A stretch of 64,000 bases of DNA from Alphaproteobacteria bacterium (lineage in GTDB: Bacteria; Pseudomonadota; Alphaproteobacteria; UBA8366), in NCBI GenBank assembly GCA_028281325.1, contig JANQKC010000011.1, positions 62,001-126,000 of the forward strand. The letters run 5' to 3'. This document shows, piece by piece, positions 33,654-41,932 of this stretch. The position numbers were made by a program, and so were the translations under genes. The notes under the pieces were generated by a model. The model saw only the letters and a program-made list of their open reading frames with translations. It made no database searches and was not told the origin of the DNA. Position 1 is the stretch's first letter. The number at the start of each line of letters is the position of its first letter.

Positions 33654-34583
33654 ATGGACGTCCTGAGCGACATTCTCGATACGCTGCAACTGCGCGGCAC
33701 GCTGTATTTCCGCACCGCCTTCACGTCTCCGTGGTCGGTCGCGGTGCCCGCCTACGGCCGGTCCGCCCGGTTCCATCTGGCGGTCCAGGGACGCTGCCAT
33801 ATCCGTATTGGCGACGACCACGATGTCGTGCTGGAACCGGGCGACATGATCGTTATTCCCAACGGCGCGGCGCATGTTCTGTGTGACACGCCGGACGTAA
33901 AACCGGCGGAGTTGGAAGACGTGCTGCAGCAGGCCGGCTACACGGGCGACGGTGTGTTGGTCTACGGCGGCGACGCCGCCCCGAACGCCGATACCAAGTT
34001 GATCTGCGGCCATCTGAACTTCGCCGAGACGGTCGATCATCCGCTGCTACGCGCCCTGCCGTTCTACCTGTTGGTCACGGCCGAATTGCGCGCGCGGGCG
34101 CCCTTGCTCGACGAATTGATGCGCCTGATCACCCGGCAGATGTTTACCGAGGCCCCCGGGACGAAGGCGTCGGTCATCCGGCTGACCGAAGCGCTGTTCA
34201 TCGAGGTGGTCCGGACCTGCGCCGATCAGGACGCGACGCTGCGCGGGATCATCGAGGCGATGAGCGATCCCCGGATCGGCCGCGCGCTGAGCCTGATGCA
34301 CCGGCAGCTCACCGAGGATTGGACGCTCGCCTCGATCGCCCGCGAGCTCGGCATGTCGCGCAGCCGGTTCGCCGACGCCTTCCAGTCGATGCTGGGTTGC
34401 ACGCCGATGGGTTACCTGTCGGACGTACGGCTGCAAAAAGCGATGACGCTGCTCGCCGACACGACGGAACCGATCCAGTCAGTCGCGGCCCAGGTGGGCT
34501 ACCAGTCGCCGGCCGCCTTCTCGCGCGCCTTCTCCAACCGCTACGGCCGCAGTCCCCGCGCGGTGCGCCGCGCCATCGCCTGA
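33654..34583 (+). CDS. AraC family transcriptional regulator with cupin sensor
   Basis: The start at ATG 33654 gives 309 residues. The N-terminal cupin-type domain (residues 1-110) contains RFHLAVQGRCHIRIGDDHDVVLEPGDMIVIPNGAAHVL, as in the AraC cupin-6 subgroup. The C-terminal double helix-turn-helix is intact: WTLASIARELGMSRSRFADAF and EPIQSVAAQVGYQSPAAFSRAF. These proteins usually activate or repress a neighbouring enzyme or exporter; the divergent DUF488 gene is the nearest candidate. No ligand is known. Confidence 0.9.
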   Translation: MDVLSDILDTLQLRGTLYFRTAFTSPWSVAVPAYGRSARFHLAVQGRCHIRIGDDHDVVLEPGDMIVIPNGAAHVLCDTPDVKPAELEDVLQQAGYTGDGVLVYGGDAAPNADTKLICGHLNFAETVDHPLLRALPFYLLVTAELRARAPLLDELMRLITRQMFTEAPGTKASVIRLTEALFIEVVRTCADQDATLRGIIEAMSDPRIGRALSLMHRQLTEDWTLASIARELGMSRSRFADAFQSMLGCTPMGYLSDVRLQKAMTLLADTTEPIQSVAAQVGYQSPAAFSRAFSNRYGRSPRAVRRAIA

Positions 34584-34725
34584 TAATTTGCAGGTCGTCC
34601 CATTGAATTTGCATTTCGTGCTTATTACAGGGTGATTTATTGTTAACTCCGCCTGTCCACCCAAATCCCCTCGTGTCGGCGCCACCCGGTGCCGCATCGA
34701 TTGAAACCCGATTTGGAGAAGACAG

Positions 34726-35214
34726 ATGAGCCTTATCAAGACCACCCTCGCCGCGGTCGCCGTGGCATCCCTGCTGGGCGTTGCCGCTCCGGCCCACGCC
34801 GTCGACGAGATCAATGCCGTTCCCGGCCTGTCGATCGTCGGCAAGCCCCTGGCCCTCCACGGCTACGATCCGGTGGCGTATTTCACCGTCGGCAAGCCGA
34901 CCCGCGGTTCGGACAAGATCGTCGCCGTGCATGACGGCGTCGCCTACCGCTTCGCCAGCGCCGCGCACAAGAGCGCCTTCGAGAAGGACCCGGCGAAATA
35001 CCTGCCGGCCTATGGCGGGTTCTGCGCCTTCGGCGTATCCGTCGGCAAGAAGTTCGACGGCGATCCGAATCTCTGGAAGATCGAGGACGGCAAGCTGTAC
35101 CTGAACCTCAACGAAGAGATCTATGCGACCTTCCTGAAGGATCTGGACGGCAACATCGAGAAAGCCGACAACAACTGGACGAAGATCGAGCACACGGCCG
35201 CGACGGTCCTGTAG
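34726..35214 (+). CDS. Periplasmic YHS-domain protein
   Basis: GGAGAAGAC precedes the ATG. The 162-residue precursor has a clear Sec signal peptide (MSLIKTTLAAVAVASLL, cleavage near PAHAVDE). The mature domain is of the YHS type: ALHGYDPVAYFTVGKPTRGS, VAYRFASAAHKSAFEKDPAKYLPAYGGFCAFG with Cys at the end of the domain. YHS domains often occur in proteins dealing with copper or other metals, and the single Cys plus Tyr/His residues fit that, but binding is not shown. It has no close partner; the following gene runs the other way. Confidence 0.88.
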   Translation: MSLIKTTLAAVAVASLLGVAAPAHAVDEINAVPGLSIVGKPLALHGYDPVAYFTVGKPTRGSDKIVAVHDGVAYRFASAAHKSAFEKDPAKYLPAYGGFCAFGVSVGKKFDGDPNLWKIEDGKLYLNLNEEIYATFLKDLDGNIEKADNNWTKIEHTAATVL

Positions 35215-35226
35215 GACGATCCCTCA

Positions 35227-35907
35227 CTAGGTCTTGCCGCCGTAATGCCGTTCCAGATCGGCCGTTACGGTGGCAAGGCTTTCCACATCCGCGTATTTCA
35301 TATCCATGTCGAACAGGTTGGCGCGATGCGCCATAGCGCTGCGGTCGCCGCAGGCCTCCTCCACCACGATCACCCGGAAGTTATGCGAGAACGCATCGGC
35401 CACCGCATGGCGCACGCAGCCGCTGGTCGACACGCCGCACACCACCACCGTATCCACCTCGTCATAGCGCATGAAGGATTCCAGCGGCGTCTCGAAGAAG
35501 GGCGACGGCTTGTTCTTGTCGATGACGATATCCCGCTCCACCGGCGCATAGGACTCCGGCCATTCGTCCGCGGCCGGGTCGTCGGTGTACTGAAACTCGC
35601 CCGAGGTCCCGAGCTTCAGGTTCCAGATTCCCCGCCGCGTCGGATGCGCCCGGTTGTCCCGCCGGCTGTAGTAGATCGGCAGTGACAGTTTCCGGAAAAC
35701 CGCCGTCAGCTCGGTCAGCGCGGCAATCAGCGCCGGGTCTTCCGCGCCGCAGAGCGGATAGTTCGGATCGACGAACATATGCGTCGTATCCACATTCAAC
35801 AACCCGGCCCGCCGCCCGTATCCGATGGCGTTGCCGAAGGCGGCCTTACGGTAGGTCTCCAATTCCTCGGGGGGAAGGTAATCCGCCCATTTGTCGATCT
35901 TGCTCAC
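35227..35907 (-). CDS. Isochorismatase-like cysteine hydrolase (N-carbamoylsarcosine amidase-like)
   Basis: GTG 35907, behind GGGAGACCC, starts a 226-residue protein. The catalytic triad of the isochorismatase superfamily is present: Asp40 in GLLNVDTTHMF, Lys in VIDKNKPSPFFETPLE (residues 131 or 133) and Cys164 in GVSTSGCVRHAVADA. The SPFFETPLESFMR region fits amidases such as N-carbamoylsarcosine amidohydrolase better than true isochorismatases. It lies 11 bases after the N-carbamoyl-type M20 hydrolase gene on the same strand, which supports a joint role in breaking down a carbamoylated or amide-containing compound. Confidence 0.85.
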   Translation of the reverse strand: MSKIDKWADYLPPEELETYRKAAFGNAIGYGRRAGLLNVDTTHMFVDPNYPLCGAEDPALIAALTELTAVFRKLSLPIYYSRRDNRAHPTRRGIWNLKLGTSGEFQYTDDPAADEWPESYAPVERDIVIDKNKPSPFFETPLESFMRYDEVDTVVVCGVSTSGCVRHAVADAFSHNFRVIVVEEACGDRSAMAHRANLFDMDMKYADVESLATVTADLERHYGGKT

Positions 35908-35918
35908 CGGGTCTCCCT

Positions 35919-37166
35919 TCAGTCGCCGTTGGCCAGGTCGAACATCGTGTCCGAAATCACCTGGGTGCCGGCCGCGATATCCTCGGGCCGTGCGTTTTCC
36001 GCCTCGTTGTGGCTGATCCCGCCTTCGCACGGCACGAAGACCATGCCGCTGGGACAATGGCTATCCATGTGGCGGGCGTCATGTCCCGCGCCGGAAAAGA
36101 TATGCCGCCAGGCGTAACCACGCGCCTCCGCGCTGCGGATGATCGCCGCGGGCACCGTCTCCCCGAAGACTACCGTCTCGGAGCGATTCGCCTCGCTCAC
36201 CTGAATGTCGCAGCGCTTGGCCGCCGCCCGCGCCGCCGGCTCCAATTTGTCGCCCAGCTCGGCGAGCAGGTCGTTGTCGGGATGGCGGAAATCGACCAGG
36301 AACTTCACGAGGCCCGGCACCACCGAGCGCGCGCCCGGGAACGCCTCGAACCGCCCGATGGTGAAGCGGACCTCGTCGGCCTCGTCATGGAAAATCTCGT
36401 GTAGGCTTTGGACGACCGCGACCGCGTCGACCAGCGCGTCGCGCCGCCCGGACCGCGGCATGGTGCCGGCATGCGCCTCCTCGCCGATCACGTCCACCGA
36501 GAATTTGCGCGACCCCTGGATGCCGGTGACGACGCCGATTGGGATACCTTCCGCTTCCAGGATCGGACCCTGCTCGATATGGGCCTCGACGAAGGAATGA
36601 TACGGTTGGCCGAAGTCACGATGCGCCACATCCGGCATCGCCTTCCGCAGCGCGGCGATCGACTCCGCCATTGTCTCGCCGTCGCGGTCGACCCCGGCCA
36701 GCAAGGGGGCTAGGTCGGCATTGCCGACATAGACCGCCGAGCCCATCGCACTCGGCGTGAAGCGCGCGCCTTCCTCATTGTTCCAGATCACCGCCTCGAC
36801 GCCGCGACGCGGCTGCACGCCCGCATCCGCCATCGATTCCAGCGCTTCGAAAGCGGCGAGCACCCCGAAGATGCCGTCGAACCGCCCGCCGGTCGGCTGG
36901 GTATCGCTGTGGGACCCGCTCGCCACCGGCGGCAGATCCGGTTCGGATCCGACAAGCCGGTAGAAGGTGTTGCCATAGTCGTCGAGCGACACCTCGAACC
37001 CGCGTTCCAGCGCGACCTCGGTCAGCCGGCGGTGCACCTCGATGTCGTCCGGCGTCAGCGTCGTGCGGTTCACGCCGCCGCGCGGCGTCGCGCCAAGCTC
37101 GGCGAATTCCATATGCCGCCGCCACACCCGGTCGGCATCGATCTTCGGTGCGCTTGTGTCGTTCAT
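35919..37166 (-). CDS. M20-family Zn-dependent hydrolase (N-carbamoyl amino acid/allantoate amidohydrolase type)
   Basis: GGAGGCC precedes the ATG that gives 415 residues. Metal ligands and family motifs are ASGSHSDTQPTGGRFDG (His, Asp), IWNNEEGARF (Glu-Glu) and SFVEAHIEQGPILE (His), with FSGAGHDARHM near the C-terminus, as in HyuC/allantoate amidohydrolase/beta-ureidopropionase. It hydrolyses an N-carbamoyl group to release CO2 and ammonia. Lack of an adjacent hydantoinase or transporter leaves the substrate open. The gene forms an operon with the isochorismatase-like gene and is divergent from the carbamoyltransferase. Confidence 0.92.
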   Translation of the reverse strand: MNDTSAPKIDADRVWRRHMEFAELGATPRGGVNRTTLTPDDIEVHRRLTEVALERGFEVSLDDYGNTFYRLVGSEPDLPPVASGSHSDTQPTGGRFDGIFGVLAAFEALESMADAGVQPRRGVEAVIWNNEEGARFTPSAMGSAVYVGNADLAPLLAGVDRDGETMAESIAALRKAMPDVAHRDFGQPYHSFVEAHIEQGPILEAEGIPIGVVTGIQGSRKFSVDVIGEEAHAGTMPRSGRRDALVDAVAVVQSLHEIFHDEADEVRFTIGRFEAFPGARSVVPGLVKFLVDFRHPDNDLLAELGDKLEPAARAAAKRCDIQVSEANRSETVVFGETVPAAIIRSAEARGYAWRHIFSGAGHDARHMDSHCPSGMVFVPCEGGISHNEAENARPEDIAAGTQVISDTMFDLANGD

Positions 37167-37385
37167 TGAATGGCCTCCGGGAATCCAAGTTGGAGTTTGT
37201 CGGTCTTTTTCCCATGAACACGAAGGACGTCGCAAACGCAACACCGGGTCCATCGGATGGAAGTCGGTCGGCGAGCCCCGAGCGGGACAAGACGTTTCCG
37301 CTGCGGATTTGAGTAGCATTCAAATTTCAATGCGACTACTTATCAAGCTGTCTTCGCCTGAACTTCTCCATCGGTAGCGACCGGC

Positions 37386-39314
37386 ATGCACATCCTCGGG
37401 CTTCATTTCGGACATGATGCGGCGGCGTCGATCCTGTCGGACGGCAGGATCACCGGCTACGTCCTGCGGGAACGCATCAATCGGGTCAAACACGCCTTGG
37501 GCCTCACCCGGTCCGAAATCGACGGCGTTTTGACTGACGCGGGATTATCCGTCCAGGATCTCGACGCCGTCGCGATCACCTCGACCCAGAATGTCGAACT
37601 CCTGACCGGGTTGATCGACGGACTCGACATCGACATATTGCCGCACGATGCGCATGGTATTCCGGCGACCTTCGCGGAAGCGGCAAAGGCAACGAACAAC
37701 CGGGTCGAGGACCTGCTCGTCAAAGCGGTCGAGCCGACATTCCGGGGCGACGATACCGGATTCGAATCCATCGTTTACCGGCATGTCTTTCCCGACGGCG
37801 AAACGATCGACTGGGACCGGCTCGACTCGGTCGGTTGGCTCGACGGCTATGTCACCGACGACGCCTGGCGCGATCCCGTGGACCTACCGAGCCTCGCGGG
37901 ACGGTCCGCCGAACTGAAGGAAGAATTGCGGTTCGGATTTCATCTGCCAGTAACCGTCCACTTGGATGGCCGGGAGATTCCCGGTTACTTCGTGAACCAT
38001 CACATGGCGCATGCGGCTTCCTGCTATTTCCGGTCGGGTTTCCGCCGGGCCGCGATCCTGACACATGACGGATTCCGGTCGGGGGTTGGCTATCACGGCG
38101 GCTTCTTCGCCTTCGGAGACGGCGCGAGACTATGGCCGGTATCACCACATTATCTGGCGATCGGCGTCCTGTATGAAATGGTCGCCGCATCGATCGGTCT
38201 GGGCGAGGTCGGCGGCCCCGGAAAATTGATGGGATTGGCGTCATACGGGGACCCTGTCTTGTTCAACGACCGATTCGTGTGCAACGAACCGGGCGCCAAA
38301 GCCAAGTTCGGGACCTCGTTGACCGAAGCCTGGTTGGCGTATTGCAGGCAGGCCATCCGACAGGGCGGCTACGACCTGGCGGCGTATGGCGACAAGAACG
38401 CCATGACAGCCCCGGTCAACGCCGACATCGCCGCAAGCACGCAACGGTTGTTCGAGGAAATCTATTTGGCCGCCGTGTCGGCGCTGAACGGCATGCTCCA
38501 AAACGCCGCGATCCCTTGCGACAATCTCTGCCTAAGCGGCGGCACCGCCCTGAATTGCCCGAGCAACACACGGGTCGCGGCGGAAGGCCCATTCGACAAT
38601 GTCTATGTCGAACCTTGTTGCGACGACGGCGGGTTGAGCGTCGGCGCGAGCATGCATCTGTATCACAATCTGATGAACCAACCGGTCACGCCGCCGGCGC
38701 CTTATGCGTCGCCCTATCTCGGCCGGCCCTACGCCGACACGGACTTCGACACCGCCCGGCAAGCCATCGACGTCGACATGTCGTCGCCGGACAAGCCGGC
38801 CCTTGCCGCGGCCCAGGATCTGGCCGAGGACCGGGTGATCGGCTGGTTCGAAGGCGGCAGCGAAACAGGCCCGCGCGCGCTGGGCCACCGATCCATCCTG
38901 GCGAATGCCACGAAGGCAGAGAACTGGCCGCGCGTGAATCTGTTGAAGAAGCGCGAGGCGTGGCGACCCTTCGCGCCGGCCGTGTTGGAAGAGGATGCCG
39001 GCGATTGGTTCGAAGGGTGCCCCATCCCGTCGCCCTACATGCTGTTCAATGCGCGGGTGAAAGGATCGGCGTTGCCGGCGATCACCCATGTGGACGGCAC
39101 CGCCCGTATCCAGACGGTCGATGCATCCTGCGGACAGGTCTACCAGGTCTTAACGGAATACAAGACCCTGACCGGTATCCCCGTCGTGATGAACACATCG
39201 TTCAACGGTCCCGGCGAACCGATCGTCGAGACGCCTGAAGAGGCGCTGCGCTTCCTGACCGAGACCGACATCGACGCCGTCTACATCGACGGAAAGCGGT
39301 TCACGCGGCGGTAG
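37386..39314 (+). CDS. NodU/CmcH family carbamoyltransferase
   Basis: A 642-residue enzyme that would use carbamoyl phosphate and ATP to carbamoylate a hydroxyl group. The N-terminal kinase-like (YrdC/Kae1 type ASKHA) domain starts MHILGLHFGHDAAASILSDGRI and contains the metal-binding VNHHMAHAASCYFRSGF; the C-terminal domain has WFEGGSETGPRALGHRSILAN and VVMNTSFNGPGEPIVETPEEAL. Relatives act in Nod factor, antibiotic or polysaccharide modification. No biosynthetic cluster is near, so the acceptor is unknown. It is divergent from the N-carbamoyl hydrolase genes across 219 bases in which I see no clear dyad. Confidence 0.92.
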   Translation: MHILGLHFGHDAAASILSDGRITGYVLRERINRVKHALGLTRSEIDGVLTDAGLSVQDLDAVAITSTQNVELLTGLIDGLDIDILPHDAHGIPATFAEAAKATNNRVEDLLVKAVEPTFRGDDTGFESIVYRHVFPDGETIDWDRLDSVGWLDGYVTDDAWRDPVDLPSLAGRSAELKEELRFGFHLPVTVHLDGREIPGYFVNHHMAHAASCYFRSGFRRAAILTHDGFRSGVGYHGGFFAFGDGARLWPVSPHYLAIGVLYEMVAASIGLGEVGGPGKLMGLASYGDPVLFNDRFVCNEPGAKAKFGTSLTEAWLAYCRQAIRQGGYDLAAYGDKNAMTAPVNADIAASTQRLFEEIYLAAVSALNGMLQNAAIPCDNLCLSGGTALNCPSNTRVAAEGPFDNVYVEPCCDDGGLSVGASMHLYHNLMNQPVTPPAPYASPYLGRPYADTDFDTARQAIDVDMSSPDKPALAAAQDLAEDRVIGWFEGGSETGPRALGHRSILANATKAENWPRVNLLKKREAWRPFAPAVLEEDAGDWFEGCPIPSPYMLFNARVKGSALPAITHVDGTARIQTVDASCGQVYQVLTEYKTLTGIPVVMNTSFNGPGEPIVETPEEALRFLTETDIDAVYIDGKRFTRR

Positions 39315-39352
39315 GGAAACCCACCCCGTTAGCGTTTGGCGCCGGGTTTCCC
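39314..39352. terminator. Inverted repeat between the carbamoyltransferase gene and greB (possible bidirectional terminator)
   Basis: GGGAAACCC (39314-39322) pairs perfectly with GGGTTTCCC (39344-39352) around a 21-base loop. It starts on the last base of the carbamoyltransferase gene and overlaps the final codons of greB, where two convergent genes meet. The loop is long and there is no T-run, so termination is only a fair possibility. Confidence 0.35.
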
Positions 39353-39898
39353 ATAACTAACCTCGACCACTTCTATCTCCTCGATGCCGCCCGGTGTCCG
39401 CACCTTCACGACGTCGCCTTCCTCGGCCTTGTGCAGGGCGCGCGCGATCGGCGAGACCCAACTGATGTCGCCCTCGTCCTGGCGCGCTTCGTCGACGCCG
39501 ACGATCCGCACCGTCCGTTCCTCGCCCTTGGAATCCTCATAGGTGACGGTCGCGCCGAAATAGACCTTGTCCAATCCGCTCTGCCGCGCGGGATCGACCA
39601 CTTCGGCCCGCTCCAACCGCTTCATCAGGAACCGCATGCGCCGGTCGATCTCGCGCAGCTTCTTCTTGCCGTAGATATAGTCGCCGTTCTCGGATCGGTC
39701 GCCGTTGCCGGCGGCCCAGGACACCACATCGACGATCTTCGGCCGCTCCACGCTGCTGAGCTGGTGCAGTTCATGCTCCAACCGGGCATGTCCTTCGGGC
39801 GTGATGTAGTTCTTCGCCCCCTTGGGCAGACTGTCCGCCGCGTCCGGCAACTCGTCTTCGTCGTCGCCGTCGCTTTCCTTGGTAAAGGCCTTGCTCAT
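39329..39898 (-). CDS. greB: Transcription elongation factor GreB
   Basis: GreA/GreB factors rescue backtracked RNA polymerase by stimulating transcript cleavage. The 189-residue protein has the N-terminal coiled coil with basic residues (GKKKLREIDRRMRFLMKRLERAEVVDP) and acidic tip DRSENGDYIYGKK, where the catalytic Asp/Glu lie, and the C-terminal FKBP-like domain (VYFGATVTYEDSKGEERTVRIVGVDEA, then SPIARALHKAEEGDVVKVRTPGG). SENGDYIYGKK is the GreB-type tip. An extra acidic N-terminus of about 25 residues (ESDGDDEDELPDAADS) is present. It appears to be a single gene. Confidence 0.92.
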   Translation of the reverse strand: MSKAFTKESDGDDEDELPDAADSLPKGAKNYITPEGHARLEHELHQLSSVERPKIVDVVSWAAGNGDRSENGDYIYGKKKLREIDRRMRFLMKRLERAEVVDPARQSGLDKVYFGATVTYEDSKGEERTVRIVGVDEARQDEGDISWVSPIARALHKAEEGDVVKVRTPGGIEEIEVVEVSYGKPGAKR

Positions 39899-40030
39899 GG
39901 TTCGCCGCCGTTTTCCCCCGCGTGATCAATGCACCCGTACAATCCAATTGTTGACCGGGCCAACCGTTGACCGGACGATGCCGTCTCATATGAATGATCC
40001 GCGCGGCAACAGTCAACGGAGAGGCATGGC

Positions 40031-40708
40031 ATGCACATCGGATTGATCGGCGGGATCGGCCCGGCCGCGACTGAATTCTACTATCGCGGCTTGGTGCAAG
40101 CACATAATGCGGCGGAGAAACCGATGGAACTGAGCATCGTGCGCGCGCAGGCCCGCGACCTCGTCCGGAACGTTGCCGCCGGCGCGGCCCGGGAACAAGC
40201 CGCCATCTTCCGCGATCTGGTGGAGAGATTGGCGGCGGCCGGCGCCGAGGGCGCGGCGGTGACCTCGATGGGCGGGCATTTCTGCATTAAGGAGTTGGAA
40301 GCGATCTCACCCTTGCCGATGATTAACGCCATCCCGATCCTGGACGCGGCGTTCCGGCAACGCGGGGTCAAGCGGATCGGTTTGCTCGGCAACGAAACGG
40401 TCATGCGGTCGCGCCTCTACGGCGGTATTTCTTCGGCCGACATCGTCACCCCGGAAGGCGACGACCTCGCCGACGCGGGCGACGCCTATACAGCCATGGC
40501 GCTCGCGGGCCGGGCAACGGACGAACAGCGCGATTACTTCCGCCGGATGGGACAACGCCTTTGCGACGAGAAAGGCGCGGACGCGATCGTTCTCGGCGGC
40601 ACCGACCTGTTCTCGGCCTTCGACGGGCAAGACTGCGATTACCCGTTGATCGACTGTGCCGAAATTCACATTGAGGCCTTGTTCCATGCGTCGGTCGGGG
40701 AGACTTAA
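40031..40708 (+). CDS. Asp/Glu racemase-fold protein without catalytic cysteines
   Basis: A 225-residue protein of the aspartate/glutamate racemase superfamily: MHIGLIGGIGPAATEFYYRGL is the standard N-terminus, and KRIGLLGNETVMRSRLYGG begins the second half. Racemases of this fold use two Cys, in CNT- and GCTE-like motifs. Here the first site reads AAVTSMGGHFC and the second VLGGTDLFSAFDG, so both expected Cys are replaced by Ser or Gly/Thr. It could act on another substrate, perform only one half-reaction, or not be a racemase. It precedes a HisC-like aminotransferase gene by 95 bases. Confidence 0.75.
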   Translation: MHIGLIGGIGPAATEFYYRGLVQAHNAAEKPMELSIVRAQARDLVRNVAAGAAREQAAIFRDLVERLAAAGAEGAAVTSMGGHFCIKELEAISPLPMINAIPILDAAFRQRGVKRIGLLGNETVMRSRLYGGISSADIVTPEGDDLADAGDAYTAMALAGRATDEQRDYFRRMGQRLCDEKGADAIVLGGTDLFSAFDGQDCDYPLIDCAEIHIEALFHASVGET

Positions 40709-40803
40709 TCCAGTCGAGCGCGGCATAAACTATTCTTGAAAGATCGTCCGCGCCTCGCGACACTGCCGACATGTGCGAAAAATAAGAAGGCTGAAACGGC
40801 TTC

Positions 40804-41925
40804 ATGACTGAGGATTCCACCGCACCGCTCCCGTATGCGTCGATCGTCCGCGATCTGCCCTCGACCGTGCCCTTCGTGGGACCCGAAGCGCAGGAACGCG
40901 CGCGGGGCCGCGTCTTCCGAGCCCGCATCGGGGCGAACGAGAGCGTCTTCGGCCCCTCGCCCAAGGCCGTCGCCGCGATGCAGCAGGCGGCGGACAAGGT
41001 CTGGCAGTATGCCGATCCGGAAAACCACGACCTGAAGCAGGCCCTGGCGGCGCATCACGGCATCGCGCCGGCGAATATCGTCGTGGGCGAAGGGATCGAC
41101 GGGTTGTTCGGCGTCACCGCCCGGCTGTTCGTCGACCCCGGAAGCACCGTCGCCACCTCCGCCGGGGCCTATCCCACCTTCAACTATCAGGTTGCCGGCG
41201 CGGGCGGCGGAGTTGCGACCGTACCGTACAAGGCCGATTCCGAGGATCCTGATGCGTTGCTCGACCTGGCGGAGAAGGAAAACGCGCCGCTGATCTTCTT
41301 CGCCAACCCGGACAACCCGATGGGCTCCTGGTGGGACGCCAGCACCGTCCAGGCAATGATCGACCAGGTCCCGGCGAACCGGGTGCTGTGCCTCGATGAG
41401 GCCTATATCGACTTCGCGCCGGACGGCACGGCCCCGCCGCTCGATGTCTCCAACCCGAACGTCCTGCGCTTCCGCACCTTTTCCAAGGCCTACGGCTTGG
41501 CCGGCTGCCGCATCGGCTACGCCATCGGCGAGGCCAGCGTGATCAAGAGTTTCGACAAGATTCGCAATCACTTCGGCGTCAACCGGATCGCCCAGGCCGG
41601 CGCGCTCGCCGCGCTGGCGGACCAGGCCTATGTCGCCGAGGTCGTACGGAAGGTCGCCGCCGCGCGGGACCGGATCGGCGCGATCGCCGAAGCGAACGGC
41701 CTGACCCCGTTGCCGTCGGCGGCGAATTTCGTCGCCGTCGACTGCGGGCGCGACGGCGCTTATGCGAAACGCGTGCTCGACGAACTGGTCGCCCGCGACG
41801 TCTTCGTCCGCATGCCCTTCGTCGAACCGCAAAACCGCTGCATCCGGATTTCGGCGGGGACGGAAAAAGACTTAGGTCTTCTGGAAACGGTCCTGCCGGA
41901 CGCGCTGGCGGCGGCAGACGGCTGA
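40804..41925 (+). CDS. HisC-like class I/II PLP-dependent aminotransferase
   Basis: A 373-residue fold-type I aminotransferase close to histidinol-phosphate aminotransferase: VGEGIDGLFGVTARLFVDPG, FFANPDNPMGSWWD, LCLDEAYIDFAP and the PLP lysine in RTFSKAYGLAGCRIGYAIG. The N-terminus (IVRDLPSTVPFVGPEAQER) is longer than that of biosynthetic HisC, and no other his gene is near, so a role with a different amino acid is more likely. It may share a transcript with the racemase-fold gene. It converges on recQ with a seven-base gap. Confidence 0.85.
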   Translation: MTEDSTAPLPYASIVRDLPSTVPFVGPEAQERARGRVFRARIGANESVFGPSPKAVAAMQQAADKVWQYADPENHDLKQALAAHHGIAPANIVVGEGIDGLFGVTARLFVDPGSTVATSAGAYPTFNYQVAGAGGGVATVPYKADSEDPDALLDLAEKENAPLIFFANPDNPMGSWWDASTVQAMIDQVPANRVLCLDEAYIDFAPDGTAPPLDVSNPNVLRFRTFSKAYGLAGCRIGYAIGEASVIKSFDKIRNHFGVNRIAQAGALAALADQAYVAEVVRKVAAARDRIGAIAEANGLTPLPSAANFVAVDCGRDGAYAKRVLDELVARDVFVRMPFVEPQNRCIRISAGTEKDLGLLETVLPDALAAADG

Positions 41926-41932
41926 CCGAACC

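Noticed and set aside
34726-35214. YHS protein as a selenoprotein
   Set aside because: There is no in-frame TGA in the domain; the domain ends with an ordinary Cys and the frame is intact.
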